Below, piece by piece: positions 41,611 to 50,155 of a stretch of 50,155 nucleotides of DNA. The translations under genes were made by a program, and so were the position numbers. Location of the stretch: the NCBI GenBank assembly GCA_030605835.1, contig JAUWHO010000051.1:1-50155 (forward strand). The letters run 5' to 3'. The stretch comes from Candidatus Zixiibacteriota bacterium (GTDB lineage Bacteria; Zixibacteria; MSB-5A5; DG-27). Every line of letters starts with the position of its first letter. Positions within the stretch are counted from its first letter, which is position 1. The notes under the pieces are model-generated. The model was not told the DNA's origin. It saw only the letters and a program-made list of their open reading frames with translations, and did no database searches.

Positions 41611-42375
41611 TTAGCGGGACGACAGTTCTAACGGTGAGGCTTTTTGCGGCGTTGGTTCGCGATAGTGATAATGATAATAGGAGTAATTGTAGTAGTATGG
41701 TAGAACCTGACGAGCATTGTTCAGGACCACCCCTAAAATTTGTGTGCCTGCCTCCTTCAAGAGATCGGTGGCTCTCTTGACCACTTCCCGGGGAGTCTCT
41801 CCGGCTTTCACCACCAACAAAACCCTCTCCAACTCGGAGGCCAGGCTGAGCACATCCGAAACCGGGATCACGGGAGGGGTATCGACGATCAAATAGGAGA
41901 AGCGGGACCTCAAGCTACGGAAGAGTCCCCGGAGCTTCGCCGGTTCCAACAATTGCCAGACAAATTCCCTCCCACTCCCGGAGGTGATGACCTTCAAGTT
42001 GGGCTGAAAAGAGTTCTTGAGAGCCGACTCTAAATCGATTTCCCCGCTCAGAAGCTCTTTGAAGCCACCATCCCGTTTCAGTCCGAAGAGGCTATGGACT
42101 ATCGGTCGCCGCAGGTCGGCGTCGACCAAAAGCACCTCCTCCTCGGTGTTCTCGACCGCAGCTAAAGCTAAAAGCGCGGCAACGGTGCTCTTCCCCTCCC
42201 CCACGGTGGCGCTGGTAACCAGGACCTCTTTAGAGGAGGGCTGATGCCGCAGATTGTTCAGATTGAAAAACAGTCTTCGAGACTCGACCGCGGCCGCGGT
42301 CTCCCCCCTGGCGAGCTCCTTTATCCAGAGCCTCCGGCCTTTAGCTTTGGCCTCTTTTCGCTTCTTCTCCGTCAT
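41611..42375 (-). CDS. BY-kinase (CpsD/CapB-type tyrosine autokinase)
   Basis: A 254-residue cytoplasmic bacterial tyrosine kinase. The Walker A motif SATVGEGKST is near residue 57, Walker A' VLLVDADLRRP is near 85 and Walker B LIVDTPPVIPVSD is near 160. The C-terminal tyrosine cluster has eight Tyr within about 14 residues (YYYNYSYYHYHY). Such kinases control exopolysaccharide chain length through cycles of autophosphorylation, activated by the membrane chain-length partner. Here the partner is encoded immediately upstream with a 4-nt overlap. The split kinase/co-polymerase arrangement is of the Gram-positive type, but with an outer-membrane export gene nearby. Confidence 0.93.
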   Translation of the reverse strand: MTEKKRKEAKAKGRRLWIKELARGETAAAVESRRLFFNLNNLRHQPSSKEVLVTSATVGEGKSTVAALLALAAVENTEEEVLLVDADLRRPIVHSLFGLKRDGGFKELLSGEIDLESALKNSFQPNLKVITSGSGREFVWQLLEPAKLRGLFRSLRSRFSYLIVDTPPVIPVSDVLSLASELERVLLVVKAGETPREVVKRATDLLKEAGTQILGVVLNNARQVLPYYYNYSYYHYHYREPTPQKASPLELSSR

Positions 42376-43976
42376 AGCACAAAGGAGAGACGGCCGCTCC
42401 CCGCCAAATACGCCAATCCGATCAAGAGTGCGGTCACGATCAGGATAGCGATATAAATCCAGGCCTTCTTTTTGGGGGCTCTCCAGCCAGCCAGCTCTAT
42501 GAGCGGGATGGTCCCCACCACCTTCAAGCCCAGATAGCCTTCGACCTCCTCTACCTTCTTGAAGGAGTGGTCGGAGAGCTCCGCCACGATGACACTTCCA
42601 AATCCGAGCGCCAATCCCAGAAGGGCGGCACTTACTAAGAGCTTTCTCCGGTCGGGACTTATGGGAGCCACCGGGATTCTTGCAGGTTCAATCACCTTGA
42701 ATTTCGCTTCAGCCTCGGCCTGGGTGGCGGCCTGACTTATCTGGACGCCGGTGTACTGAGAGCTGAACAGCTCGTACACCCTGCGGTTCTCCTCCACCTT
42801 CCTCTGCAATCGCTCCAGGGTCTGCTGATTCTTGGGGGTGAGAGTGAGCCGGCGGTTCAGTTTCTCTAGAGAGGACTCCAAAACTTCCAGCTTCTGCTGG
42901 TCGAAATCCTCCTTCAGTCTGAGAAAGGTGAGCTCCTCCAGAGTGTTTTTGACTGCGGAACTTTTGCTTTCGAACTGAGAGGCCACCTGCTTGGTGATCT
43001 CTCTTTCGATTCTATCCAGGAGGGAGTGCACCTCCTGATTTACCGCGACCACCTTGGCGTCCAACCAGTTGTATCTGGTCAAACCCATCTTTAGTTGATT
43101 GTTGGTGGAAGAGAGCTGTCTCTTCAGCTCCTGCAGATGGGGGCTGAAGGACAATTCCAGATGTGCGTTCCCCGAGGAAAACAACCGTCCCTCCAGGGTG
43201 TTGATTTGAGATTTGAGGTTCTCCAGCTCCATCTTGACCAGATCGAGGGCGTTGTTCATGGAATTGATGTTGATTGCTAAAGCGGGGTCGGCTCCAGCCG
43301 ATTCCCGCAGCAGCTTCTCCTGAAACCGTCGCAGCTCCGCCTCCGCCTCCCAGAGACGCTTACGATAGATCGCCAGCTGTTCATCGGAAAACTCTAAGGC
43401 TCCCCTGATGCCCAGGAGTTGGTTGGCCAAGCTCTCTTCGATGAAAATCTCTGCTAAGGTTTTCGCCCGGCTGGCGGCCTCGGAGGGGTTGTGGGCCCGG
43501 GCGCTGATCTCCACCAGATTCTCTCCCCTAAAATTCACCGAGAAAGAACCCTTGAGCTTCTCCACCTGCAGGTTCAAGACCAACTCCTGCATCTCCAGGT
43601 CCGGGAACTCCCCCTTTATTTCGTATGCGGTCCTCACTACGCTCTCATCCGGAGGAATCTTCAAGATGGTTATCAGCCGCTTCAGGTAGCCACTGGATAG
43701 GATTTGATTCTTCAGAACCTTGAGGTGTTCTTCCACCTTATATGGTGAGACCCTCTCCTCCTGACCCGGGATCAGACTCGAGAAGGAGCGGGAGAGAAGC
43801 TTGGAGGAGCCGATCAGTATCAGGGTGGAGGATTCATAAGTTGGCTTGATCAGAAAACTTCCCCCCCAGGCCAGAAGAGGGATCAAAAGTAGCGGAACAA
43901 TCCAGAGCATCTTCCGGCGAAGGATGATCCCCAGATATTCCCTCAGATCGATATTTTTGGTGGGCGCCTCTTGCAA
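42372..43976 (-). CDS. Polysaccharide co-polymerase / chain-length determinant (Wzz-GNVR type)
   Basis: A 534-residue inner-membrane protein. A short N-terminal cytoplasmic part leads into a membrane helix (about 24-42, LWIVPLLLIPLLAWGGSFLI). A large periplasmic domain with long coiled coils follows (about 190-420, including AIYRKRLWEAEAELRRFQEK). The GNVR-like region near 440 leads to a second helix (about 470-488) and a third near the C-terminus (about 508-530). It sets polymer length and activates the BY-kinase. The start is a TTG 3 nt after the export gene, as no ATG precedes the first helix. Confidence 0.9.
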   Translation of the reverse strand: MQEAPTKNIDLREYLGIILRRKMLWIVPLLLIPLLAWGGSFLIKPTYESSTLILIGSSKLLSRSFSSLIPGQEERVSPYKVEEHLKVLKNQILSSGYLKRLITILKIPPDESVVRTAYEIKGEFPDLEMQELVLNLQVEKLKGSFSVNFRGENLVEISARAHNPSEAASRAKTLAEIFIEESLANQLLGIRGALEFSDEQLAIYRKRLWEAEAELRRFQEKLLRESAGADPALAININSMNNALDLVKMELENLKSQINTLEGRLFSSGNAHLELSFSPHLQELKRQLSSTNNQLKMGLTRYNWLDAKVVAVNQEVHSLLDRIEREITKQVASQFESKSSAVKNTLEELTFLRLKEDFDQQKLEVLESSLEKLNRRLTLTPKNQQTLERLQRKVEENRRVYELFSSQYTGVQISQAATQAEAEAKFKVIEPARIPVAPISPDRRKLLVSAALLGLALGFGSVIVAELSDHSFKKVEEVEGYLGLKVVGTIPLIELAGWRAPKKKAWIYIAILIVTALLIGLAYLAGSGRLSFVL

Positions 43977-43979
43977 GTC

Positions 43980-44945
43980 TTAGTTTCTCTCCCGGAAAAG
44001 TCTGATACTGATATAAGTCGTAATCGCCACCGAGATGATGGGAAGGGTTTGCTTTATGAAGGAAAGGACCCTTTTGCCAGTGGCCTTCCCACCCCCTTTG
44101 AGCGGCACCATGATCGTCTCCCGGGCGTGGATTTCGACCTCGCCGGGGGTACCCTGCCGGGAGTATTTATCGAGATCGTAGGTGAGAACCGTGGAGTTGC
44201 CTTCTCCGGGGGAGATCACCCTCACCTTGCTCAAATCCGCAACCGGAGTTGGACCTCCCGCCAGAATTATGGCCTTCAGGAGGTCGGTGTTGCCGCCGAG
44301 CTCATAAAGCCCCGGATTCTTCACCTGACCGTAAACGTAGAAAACCTCTGCTCCCTTGAGGAGGCTGGAGGTCGGGGCCCTCCCCGCGGAGATCTCGGCA
44401 CTCCTGGGAACGTCCACGGTGTCTCCGGGGCGGAGCCTGGGGATCTCCTCCAGCTTTCCGCGGCTCAGTATGGTAGCCAAATCCAGTTGTCGTATCTCGC
44501 CGCCGCGCGCATCCCCGGGGATCAGGACGACTCGACTCATGTCCCCCTCCGCAGTTATCCCCCCGGCTTTGAGGATCGCCTCCCAGAGGGTCGGCATCGA
44601 TTCGAAGCCGTATGCTCCGGGGGAGAGAACCTGTCCTAAGACATAGACCACGCGACTGTTGTATTGGGTAACCAGAACCGTCGCCTGACTTATTTTCGGA
44701 TTGTAGAAGGAGATTCTCTCGACTATCTCTGATGAGAGCTCCGTGGGGGTGAGTCCTTCGGCGTGGAGCTCCCCCACGATCGGCAGGGATACATTCCCCA
44801 ACTTATCGACCCTGACGACGGTGTTCAGTTCCGGCTCCTGCCAGAAGTTCACCTGCAGCACATCCTCATACCCGATGCGATACGGCTCCTGGCCCCAGGC
44901 GATCACCGACCAAAAGAGAAAGAGAAGCAGAAATACCTTTTTCAT
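43980..44945 (-). CDS. Polysaccharide biosynthesis/export protein with SLBB domains (Wza-like)
   Basis: A 321-residue exported protein. A signal peptide (1-19, ending AWGQ) precedes a Poly_export domain (about 20-110, RIGYEDVLQVNFWQEPELNT). Two SLBB domains follow (about 115-200, VYVLGQVLSPGAYGF; about 212-290, FYVYGQVKNPGLYEL), with a C-terminal hydrophobic helix (about 295-315). It probably forms the outer part of the export channel. No lipobox cysteine is present, unlike Wza. The ATG at 44945 has GGAAGG six bases upstream, whereas the ATG at 44951 abuts the ribosome-binding site. First gene of the exopolysaccharide operon. Confidence 0.9.
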   Translation of the reverse strand: MKKVFLLLFLFWSVIAWGQEPYRIGYEDVLQVNFWQEPELNTVVRVDKLGNVSLPIVGELHAEGLTPTELSSEIVERISFYNPKISQATVLVTQYNSRVVYVLGQVLSPGAYGFESMPTLWEAILKAGGITAEGDMSRVVLIPGDARGGEIRQLDLATILSRGKLEEIPRLRPGDTVDVPRSAEISAGRAPTSSLLKGAEVFYVYGQVKNPGLYELGGNTDLLKAIILAGGPTPVADLSKVRVISPGEGNSTVLTYDLDKYSRQGTPGEVEIHARETIMVPLKGGGKATGKRVLSFIKQTLPIISVAITTYISIRLFRERN

Positions 44946-45075
44946 GACCATCCTTCCATTCTCACCATTAAAACCTCCCGTCGGGGGATTTCCTCAGAGA
45001 CATCCGGTCTGAAGCAATCATTTAGTAAATCGGCATTTGAGCCAGTTTTCTTATCGGGGATGGGTGGCAGGAAAC

Positions 45076-45131
45076 CCTACCTACTACCTACTGACTACTA
45101 ACGGCTCACCACTAACCTCTAATCAGTAACC
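45076..45131. repeat. Eight-unit heptamer array overlapping the GGDEF gene stop
   Basis: Eight 7-bp units in register (CCTACCT, ACTACCT, ACTAACC type). The array supplies the stop codon and the last few codons of the GGDEF gene (stop at 45119-45121). Confidence 0.85.
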
Positions 45132-46882
45132 ACCATTTGCGGGGTGAAGAGGTAGGCGAGGTTGCGACCTTTCTTTTTGGCTTCCAAGAGGGCCATGTCG
45201 GCGCAATAGACGAGGCGGTCGACGGTGTCGGCATCTTCGGGGAAGACCGCGGCTCCGACGCTGGCGGTAATCCTCGGCGAATCGCTGAGACTTTGAATTC
45301 TGAATCTGTAGTCTGCTATTTCCTCTCTCAACCTTTCGATGAACCTCTCCACCTTCTCCCGGTCAGTATCCGGCATGATGACGCAGAACTCCTCCCCTCC
45401 GTAGCGACACACCACATCGATCGAACGAACGATCCCTTTGGTGTATTGAGAAAGCTGGCGCAGGATTTCATCTCCGATCTGATGTCCGTAACGGTCGTTG
45501 TAGGATTTGAACTCGTCTAAGTCGAATATCACCAACGAGAGCTTGCGAAGATACCTTCTGGCCCTGGTGAGCTCTTCGGACAAACGCTTGTAGAAAAAGC
45601 GGTAGTTGTATAGTCCCGTCATGCTGTCGGTGTAAGAGAGTTGCTCGATCAAACGAAACTGCCTCAAATTCTGCAACGCCACCGAGGCCATATTGCTCAA
45701 GATCGAGAGAACCTCCAGATCACCGTGATGGTAATCTCTGCCGTCTAGCTTCGGACCACACAGCACCAGACCGTAGAGTTGACTGCCGAAGTAGATCCCG
45801 CAGGTGGCCTTGAAATCGAGCTCTATGAGTCTCAGGATATAAGTCTCCTCGGGCTTGATGCTGGTTAGGGCCGGCAGTGAGATCGGCTCTCGATGCTCCT
45901 GGAGATAACCGTATAAGGGACTCTCAGGTGTTAAGATCGGAAGTGCCGAGGAGGAGAACTCGAAGCCTCCACCGCGCAGGACTGAGAGGGCCTCCCCGAC
46001 CTCGGGGCTACACTCACAGAAGCCGATGAAATGCGCCCCCAGGAGTTCCCTTACCACCTCCAGAAGAGATTCTGCCAATTCCCTTTCGTCGTGAACGGCG
46101 AAGAGGCGATTGGAGCTCTTAAACAGGGAGTTGAGTTCGAAGATCTTTTGCTGCAGCCGGTGGGTGAGCTCCCCCTTCTGGATTTCGACCCGACGATAGT
46201 CCTCCTTCAGCCTCGAGGTCTCGCCGCGAGAATCCTCCAAGAGGAAGGCCAGAGTCAAAGCCTGACAGAGCCACTCTGCCAGCTTAGAGGCCCTTTGGCT
46301 CAAACCTCTCTGCGGCAGGGAGCTAGCAATGAAGCCGTAGCTTTTCCCTTGGGCCTCCAGAGGGACAAGCAGCAGGTCTAACGCTTTTTCTTTCCGGTCC
46401 CCGGCAGTCAACTTCGCAGTCGAGATTTCAAGAACCGCCTCAGAGCCAGGAAGCGGCTCTGCCTCTTTCTTCATCTGAGTATAAGTGGTGCTCGAAATCT
46501 CTCTCTGAAACCGGATCGGTTTGCCCAGAGAGACGAAAAGCTGAAATCTCTCAGAACTCCCGGAGAAGAGGTAGAGAGACAGTGAATCTGCCCGGAAGAG
46601 AGCTTGTAGCTTTTCTGCTGAGTCAAAAGCGAGCTCTTTTAGGTCTGTATCTTTGGAGACAAGTCGAGCCAGATCGAAATCACCTATCAAGGCGAGAAGA
46701 TCAAACTCCTCTTCACGAACCTGGGGTTCTCTCCGCTTGAGACCTGGTGAGGTTGCCAGAAGCGCGAAAAAACCGAAAGTGATTGCGCTCCCCATAAGCC
46801 ATAGCTCTGACAGTTGTGCCGAGCAATTGAAAACTAACGATGGCAGCAGACCGAAGAGGCTATCTATTAAGGGTTGATACAT
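45119..46882 (-). CDS. Diguanylate cyclase with N-terminal anchor and GAF-like domains
   Basis: A 587-residue protein with one N-terminal membrane helix (about 26-47). Two GAF-like sensor regions (about 70-215 and 250-405) are separated by a coiled-coil segment (SRLKEDYRRVEIQKGELTHRL). The C-terminal GGDEF domain (about 415-580) has an active RYGGEEF motif, DLDEFKSYNDRYGH for metal and substrate, and the product-inhibition I-site RSID five residues before GGEEF. It should make cyclic di-GMP. It lies 58 nt after the STAS gene and beside the exopolysaccharide operon. The last residues are encoded by a heptamer array. Confidence 0.92.
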   Translation of the reverse strand: MYQPLIDSLFGLLPSLVFNCSAQLSELWLMGSAITFGFFALLATSPGLKRREPQVREEEFDLLALIGDFDLARLVSKDTDLKELAFDSAEKLQALFRADSLSLYLFSGSSERFQLFVSLGKPIRFQREISSTTYTQMKKEAEPLPGSEAVLEISTAKLTAGDRKEKALDLLLVPLEAQGKSYGFIASSLPQRGLSQRASKLAEWLCQALTLAFLLEDSRGETSRLKEDYRRVEIQKGELTHRLQQKIFELNSLFKSSNRLFAVHDERELAESLLEVVRELLGAHFIGFCECSPEVGEALSVLRGGGFEFSSSALPILTPESPLYGYLQEHREPISLPALTSIKPEETYILRLIELDFKATCGIYFGSQLYGLVLCGPKLDGRDYHHGDLEVLSILSNMASVALQNLRQFRLIEQLSYTDSMTGLYNYRFFYKRLSEELTRARRYLRKLSLVIFDLDEFKSYNDRYGHQIGDEILRQLSQYTKGIVRSIDVVCRYGGEEFCVIMPDTDREKVERFIERLREEIADYRFRIQSLSDSPRITASVGAAVFPEDADTVDRLVYCADMALLEAKKKGRNLAYLFTPQMVVTD

Positions 46883-46940
46883 CTCAATCAGACCGAAAGC
46901 TCACTTGGGAGCGGATTCCCTCCACGAGATACTTGCGTTT

Positions 46941-47342
46941 CTAAAAGGATGAGTGCACCTCGCTTCTGTGACGACCTCGCTGGAGGGGTATATGCAGTTG
47001 TCCACAGGCGCTCCCAATGTCTGCGCAGGTCTTGAGAATTCCCCCCAACTCCAAGAGCTGGAAGGTCTCGTGGACGTTCGGATTCAGCCCCACCAGGATG
47101 ATGTCACCCTGATTCAATCTCACTTCCCTGATGTTGGCAATCAAGGTGCCCCAGCCGGCGGAGGAGATGTAATCGACCGCCTGGAGGTCGACGACGATAT
47201 CGTAAATCTGCCTGGAGAGCAAATCGTCGATTGTGCTCTCCAACTTCGGAGCGGTCAGAGTATCGATCACCCCCCAGACTTTCACCAGAACCGCATTTTC
47301 CTCCGACCCCAGAGGCGCGACGATAATTTTCATCTCTTTCAT
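46941..47342 (-). CDS. STAS-domain protein (anti-sigma-factor antagonist type)
   Basis: A 133-residue STAS protein. The central strand-turn DLQAVDYISSAGWGTLIANI carries the serine that partner-switch kinases phosphorylate, and VKVWGVIDTLTAPKLESTID precedes it. A 25-residue basic C-terminal extension lacks similarity to the fold. The ATG at 47342 has GAGGA nine bases upstream; an open stretch of 41 codons further upstream is non-conserved in appearance. No anti-sigma kinase or phosphatase is visible nearby. The following gene is the diguanylate cyclase, so a joint signalling role is possible. Confidence 0.87.
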   Translation of the reverse strand: MKEMKIIVAPLGSEENAVLVKVWGVIDTLTAPKLESTIDDLLSRQIYDIVVDLQAVDYISSAGWGTLIANIREVRLNQGDIILVGLNPNVHETFQLLELGGILKTCADIGSACGQLHIPLQRGRHRSEVHSSF

Positions 47343-47707
47343 TTGTGAGTCTTCCTCCAGGAAAGCCGCAGCCCCGCTCGATTCAACCGGGAAGAGCCTC
47401 GACCATAGCCTCGCACTGTCAGGCGGGTCTGAACACAACTCAGGACAAATCCCTTCGCCTTTCAAACTACGTTTTCGGCAGAAAGTCTGTGGTCTTGACG
47501 AACTGCAGACTTTTGAGCATTCCTGTTCAATAATGAACGGCGACTGAATCTGAGAAAGAAGCAGACTGAGAGGTCTTTAACAGTAAAGGTAGCGACCTCA
47601 GCGTGGCGGCAAGATTGGTGAGACGGCGCCGGAGTGGAGAATCTGGCTATCGCTTCAGAAGATCATAGATTCAGAGAATCCGCTGTAAGCTCCTCGACGG
47701 TAAATCC
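47343..47707. other. Upstream region of the STAS gene
   Basis: Contains a 14-bp perfect palindrome GTTCA-ATAA-TGAAC (47524-47537) and otherwise nothing I can assign. No clear -35/-10 pair was found by eye and no repeats of the families seen elsewhere. Confidence 0.4.
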
Positions 47708-49477
47708 TCAATCCGAGCGTCGGTAAAACCTCAAATCGAATTTCAGATAGACTCCCTCGGTCTCCCATCGAGAGCGGACCTCCACTGTATCAGGAAAGAA
47801 CACCTCCGGCTCCGAAAAAACGAAAGGCTCCAGACAACCCAGATCCCTGCGGCGATTATCGTTTGAATCCAGGTAAGCGCTGACCAGATAACTGCCGGGG
47901 AAAAGCCTTTCGTTCTTATACTCTCCGGGAGCAGGCAGATGCGAGGTGTAGCTTTTCCCTCCTCTTTCGAGATGGTGGAAACTTATGACCACCGGTGAAG
48001 AGAAGCTCTTCGGAGAAAGCAGGACTTCCCCGGACATGGTTCCGAAAGTGTCCGGGTTCACGGTGTGAAAGCGGTAATCAAAAGAGGTGTCGGCCAAGGG
48101 ATTGCCGCTTACGTCCCAGCAGGAATCCAACTGAAGCCTGAGCAGATAGACGGTATTGGGGAGGAGCAGACTGTCCGGTTTGAACAGAAAGCTGATCGGG
48201 GATGACCACGATGTTTGACCCTCCACCGCGGTCAAGAGAGTGTCGGTCAAAGAAAAAGAGCTGTTGACCGAGGCGGTATCCATCGGCTCGCTGAACTCAA
48301 TGACGATAATGGTGTCCAGGGATACCGCGACAGACTTATCGGATGGAGAAACCGTATGAATCGCGGGGCCAACGGTATCAGCTATCTCCGGGACCGAAAA
48401 GAGACAGAAGTTGGCGCTGTCATCTAAGGGGACGCAGCCGGAAGTGAAGAGGTTTCTAGCCTCTAAACGATATTGCGCTTTCGCTACTAAGTCCTCAAGC
48501 AAAATGAAGACCGATTTGGTCTTTTCCCTGTATGAGTAAAGAGACACCATCGTCGGGGGTGAAAGAGCAGTATCCAGGGGATTTATCAGAAAGCTCTCCG
48601 GATCGAGCAGACCCTCCTTGAGAATCTCCTTTTCGAACTCGACCTCTAAAACCCTCCCCTGGAGAAGTTGGCATCCCAGAAGAACCGGCTTCAGAGTGTC
48701 CCGTTTGGTGGCGGTGATCACCAGGCCGACCACCTCTTCACCGGGGAAGCTGATGACCACGTCCCCGGCGGCGATTCCCAGAGGCTCCACCCCAGGATCC
48801 CACAAGAGATCTCGATTTTTGTCGGTGGTGGCAAAGAGGCGATAAGAGCCCAGACCGAGATATGAGAATTTGAAGCTCCCGTCCTCAGCCGTCTGAGTGA
48901 CGTAATCCGGCGACACCCTGATGGGGTTGGGCAGACTGTCTCCCTCCGCCTGAGGCGGGTTCGACTCTGTCGGAAAAAGATAAGCCCACAGAGAGAGCCC
49001 CGATCGTCTCTTTCCCTCCAGGTCGGCAACACCGGAGATGCTTCCGGTGTCAATTGAATCCCCGGTGGAGAAAGCGAAGGTGATCGAGGCCGCCAGGGGA
49101 TTTCGGCGCAGGTCGCAGGCACCGGTGCCAATTGTCACAACGTAGGTTCTGTTCCCTAAGAGTGGTTCTTCGGGCTCGACAATCAGAGTTCGCCCCTTCC
49201 ACTTCAACTTCGGCGGTTCTCTGAACGAGGGGGAGATGAACAAAGCCTCGCTGGTCTTCTTCTGCTCCATATGCTCGTCGAACGTGATTTTGATTCTCGT
49301 GTCCCGGGGCACATTGGTGGAGCCGGACTTGGGATCAAGTTTGAGGACCACCGGAGGGATTTTGTCTTGAGGCCCCCCTGGCGGCGGCAAACGCTTGGCA
49401 CAGGTAACTGAAATCACCAGAAAGAGAAGCAGGGAGATTCCTCCTATCGCTTTCAATATCTTTGGGGGCGGGGACAT
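47708..49477 (-). CDS. Exported Ig-like (Big_5) domain protein, likely lipoprotein
   Basis: A 589-residue envelope protein. A signal sequence ends at Cys26 (ISVTC) and is followed by AKRLPPPGGPQDKIPPVV. This resembles the start of a Bacteroidota-type Ig-like lipoprotein family, although Thr at -1 is non-canonical for a lipobox. The first Ig-like domain (about 38-135) has FDEHMEQKKTSEALFISP, and a second Big_5 domain lies near 375-475 (IVIEFSEPMDTASVNSSFSL). A carboxypeptidase-regulatory-like segment (SGVADLEGKRRSGLSLWAYL ... DGSFKFSYLGLGSYRLFATT) lies between them. The role is probably structural or in envelope biogenesis. It is 24 nt after the aminopeptidase gene. Confidence 0.85.
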   Translation of the reverse strand: MSPPPKILKAIGGISLLLFLVISVTCAKRLPPPGGPQDKIPPVVLKLDPKSGSTNVPRDTRIKITFDEHMEQKKTSEALFISPSFREPPKLKWKGRTLIVEPEEPLLGNRTYVVTIGTGACDLRRNPLAASITFAFSTGDSIDTGSISGVADLEGKRRSGLSLWAYLFPTESNPPQAEGDSLPNPIRVSPDYVTQTAEDGSFKFSYLGLGSYRLFATTDKNRDLLWDPGVEPLGIAAGDVVISFPGEEVVGLVITATKRDTLKPVLLGCQLLQGRVLEVEFEKEILKEGLLDPESFLINPLDTALSPPTMVSLYSYREKTKSVFILLEDLVAKAQYRLEARNLFTSGCVPLDDSANFCLFSVPEIADTVGPAIHTVSPSDKSVAVSLDTIIVIEFSEPMDTASVNSSFSLTDTLLTAVEGQTSWSSPISFLFKPDSLLLPNTVYLLRLQLDSCWDVSGNPLADTSFDYRFHTVNPDTFGTMSGEVLLSPKSFSSPVVISFHHLERGGKSYTSHLPAPGEYKNERLFPGSYLVSAYLDSNDNRRRDLGCLEPFVFSEPEVFFPDTVEVRSRWETEGVYLKFDLRFYRRSD

Positions 49478-49501
49478 CGCTCTCCAAGACCAGCAGAGCT
49501 T

Positions 49502-50155
49502 TCAGACTCTGAATCTCCCGTGTTTCATTATGACCTGGTCATCCACGTAGAGAGTTGGTTTCATCATCATCCCGTCCAGATGTGAGGGCACCTCGATTTT
49601 CCCTCCCATGGATTTGCTGTCGCCCAGGGCGATATGAATGGTGCCCATCACCTTCTCATCTTCGAGGACCGAGCCGCACAATTTGGCTTTGTCGTTGGTG
49701 CCGATCCCGAGCTCCGCGAAGTTATACGCTTCTTCATCCTTGACCGAGCGCAGAAGAGACCTCAATTTCTTTGCCTCGTTGCCGCCGGAAATCTTGGCCG
49801 CATACCCCTTCTCAAAAACGATTGTGATTGGCTTCTCTAAGATTCCAACTCCACTCATAGCCCCGTCGATCACCGCCACTCCCTCGGTTTTGCCCTCTAA
49901 AGGAGCAATATAAGCCTCGCCGGCGGGAAGGTTGCAGAATTCCCCCGGTCTGTCTAAGATGCCGGTATCGGCTTTGCACTTCCTTCCGCTGATGGGCATT
50001 GTCAAATCGGTTCCGGAGGGAGTAGTCACTCTGGCAGTTTTTCCTCTTGAGATCATCTCCGCCAGTTTCCGACTTCGCCGGGCGATTCTTTTGTAATCAG
50101 CGTTGAGCGCCCGTATGAATGTTTGTTTCCAGATGTCGGGCAGGGTTGCAATCCT
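49502..50155 (-). CDS. Aminopeptidase of the thermophilic metalloprotease (M29-like) type, C-terminal part
   Basis: 217 visible codons; the frame stays open to the right edge, so the N-terminus lies outside. The visible part has LPDIWKQTFIRALNADYKRI, a DLTMPISGRKCKADTG segment, the glutamate in LPAGEAYIAPLEG, and ELGIGTNDKAKLCGSVLEDEKVMGTIHIALGDSKSMGG with HLDGMMM near the end. These fit leucyl aminopeptidases of the M29-like group, whose metals bind Glu, His and Asp in these segments. It probably trims peptides in the cytoplasm. It lies upstream of the Ig-like gene with a 24-nt gap. Confidence 0.85.
   Translation of the reverse strand, partial: RIATLPDIWKQTFIRALNADYKRIARRSRKLAEMISRGKTARVTTPSGTDLTMPISGRKCKADTGILDRPGEFCNLPAGEAYIAPLEGKTEGVAVIDGAMSGVGILEKPITIVFEKGYAAKISGGNEAKKLRSLLRSVKDEEAYNFAELGIGTNDKAKLCGSVLEDEKVMGTIHIALGDSKSMGGKIEVPSHLDGMMMKPTLYVDDQVIMKHGRFRV

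Overview
The window reads as a chromosome segment from an uncultured bacterium of the Fibrobacterota-Chlorobiota-Bacteroidota (FCB) neighbourhood. The evidence is a complete Bat (Bacteroides aerotolerance) operon, three secreted proteins with a type IX-like C-terminal tail (PNPFN ... GVYFY ... TKKM.LL), SBBP and VCBS repeat proteins, a Bacteroidota-style Ig-like protein, and an archaeal-type phosphoglycerate mutase. A candidate phylum such as Zixibacteria or WOR-3/Stahlbacteria would fit, but I cannot fix the taxon from sequence alone.

Layout. 0-3.1 kb (minus): partial PfkB kinase, yigZ, coaX and birA. 3.3-4.5 kb (plus): a membrane glycosyltransferase. 4.5-15 kb (minus): one large Bat cluster from a near-perfect sigma-70 promoter at 15.03 kb, running BatD-like, MoxR, DUF58, TPR-SurA_N, second BatD-like, BatA, BatB, BatC, BatD, BatE. 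15.3-17.1 kb (plus): an SDR epimerase and an MBL-fold hydrolase. 17.2-25 kb (minus): four exported repeat proteins (beta-helix, two SBBP propellers, VCBS) and thiL. 26-31.5 kb: accessory genes (NTase pair, methyltransferase, orphan M14-type C-terminus, HEPN-MNT-HEPN) running into apgM. 32.3-35 kb (minus): tRNA-Gln, prs, rplY and a sugar-nucleotidyltransferase. 35.5-40.1 kb (plus): HDAC-like deacetylase, M1 metallopeptidase, membrane protein and creatininase-family amidohydrolase. 40.4-45 kb (minus): an exopolysaccharide operon (SLBB export protein, chain-length regulator, BY-kinase, sugar transferase). 45.1-47.3 kb: STAS and GGDEF genes. 47.7-50.2 kb: an Ig-like envelope protein and a partial aminopeptidase.

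The most unusual feature is the non-coding DNA. The intergenic spaces hold (i) short arrays of degenerate 7-bp units (consensus YYMCYRY on one strand) at eight or more sites, several overlapping or abutting stop codons, and (ii) a mosaic of perfect hairpins with differing stems but similar loops, plus 140-150 bp composite repeats. None of these belongs to an ORF, and I see no transposase in the window.

The genes suggest a Gram-negative-type envelope with exopolysaccharide export, BY-kinase control and secreted repeat proteins anchored or sorted by a C-terminal tail. Small NTase/HEPN modules of toxin-antitoxin character are also present. Functions are assigned from motifs read by eye; no database search was run.
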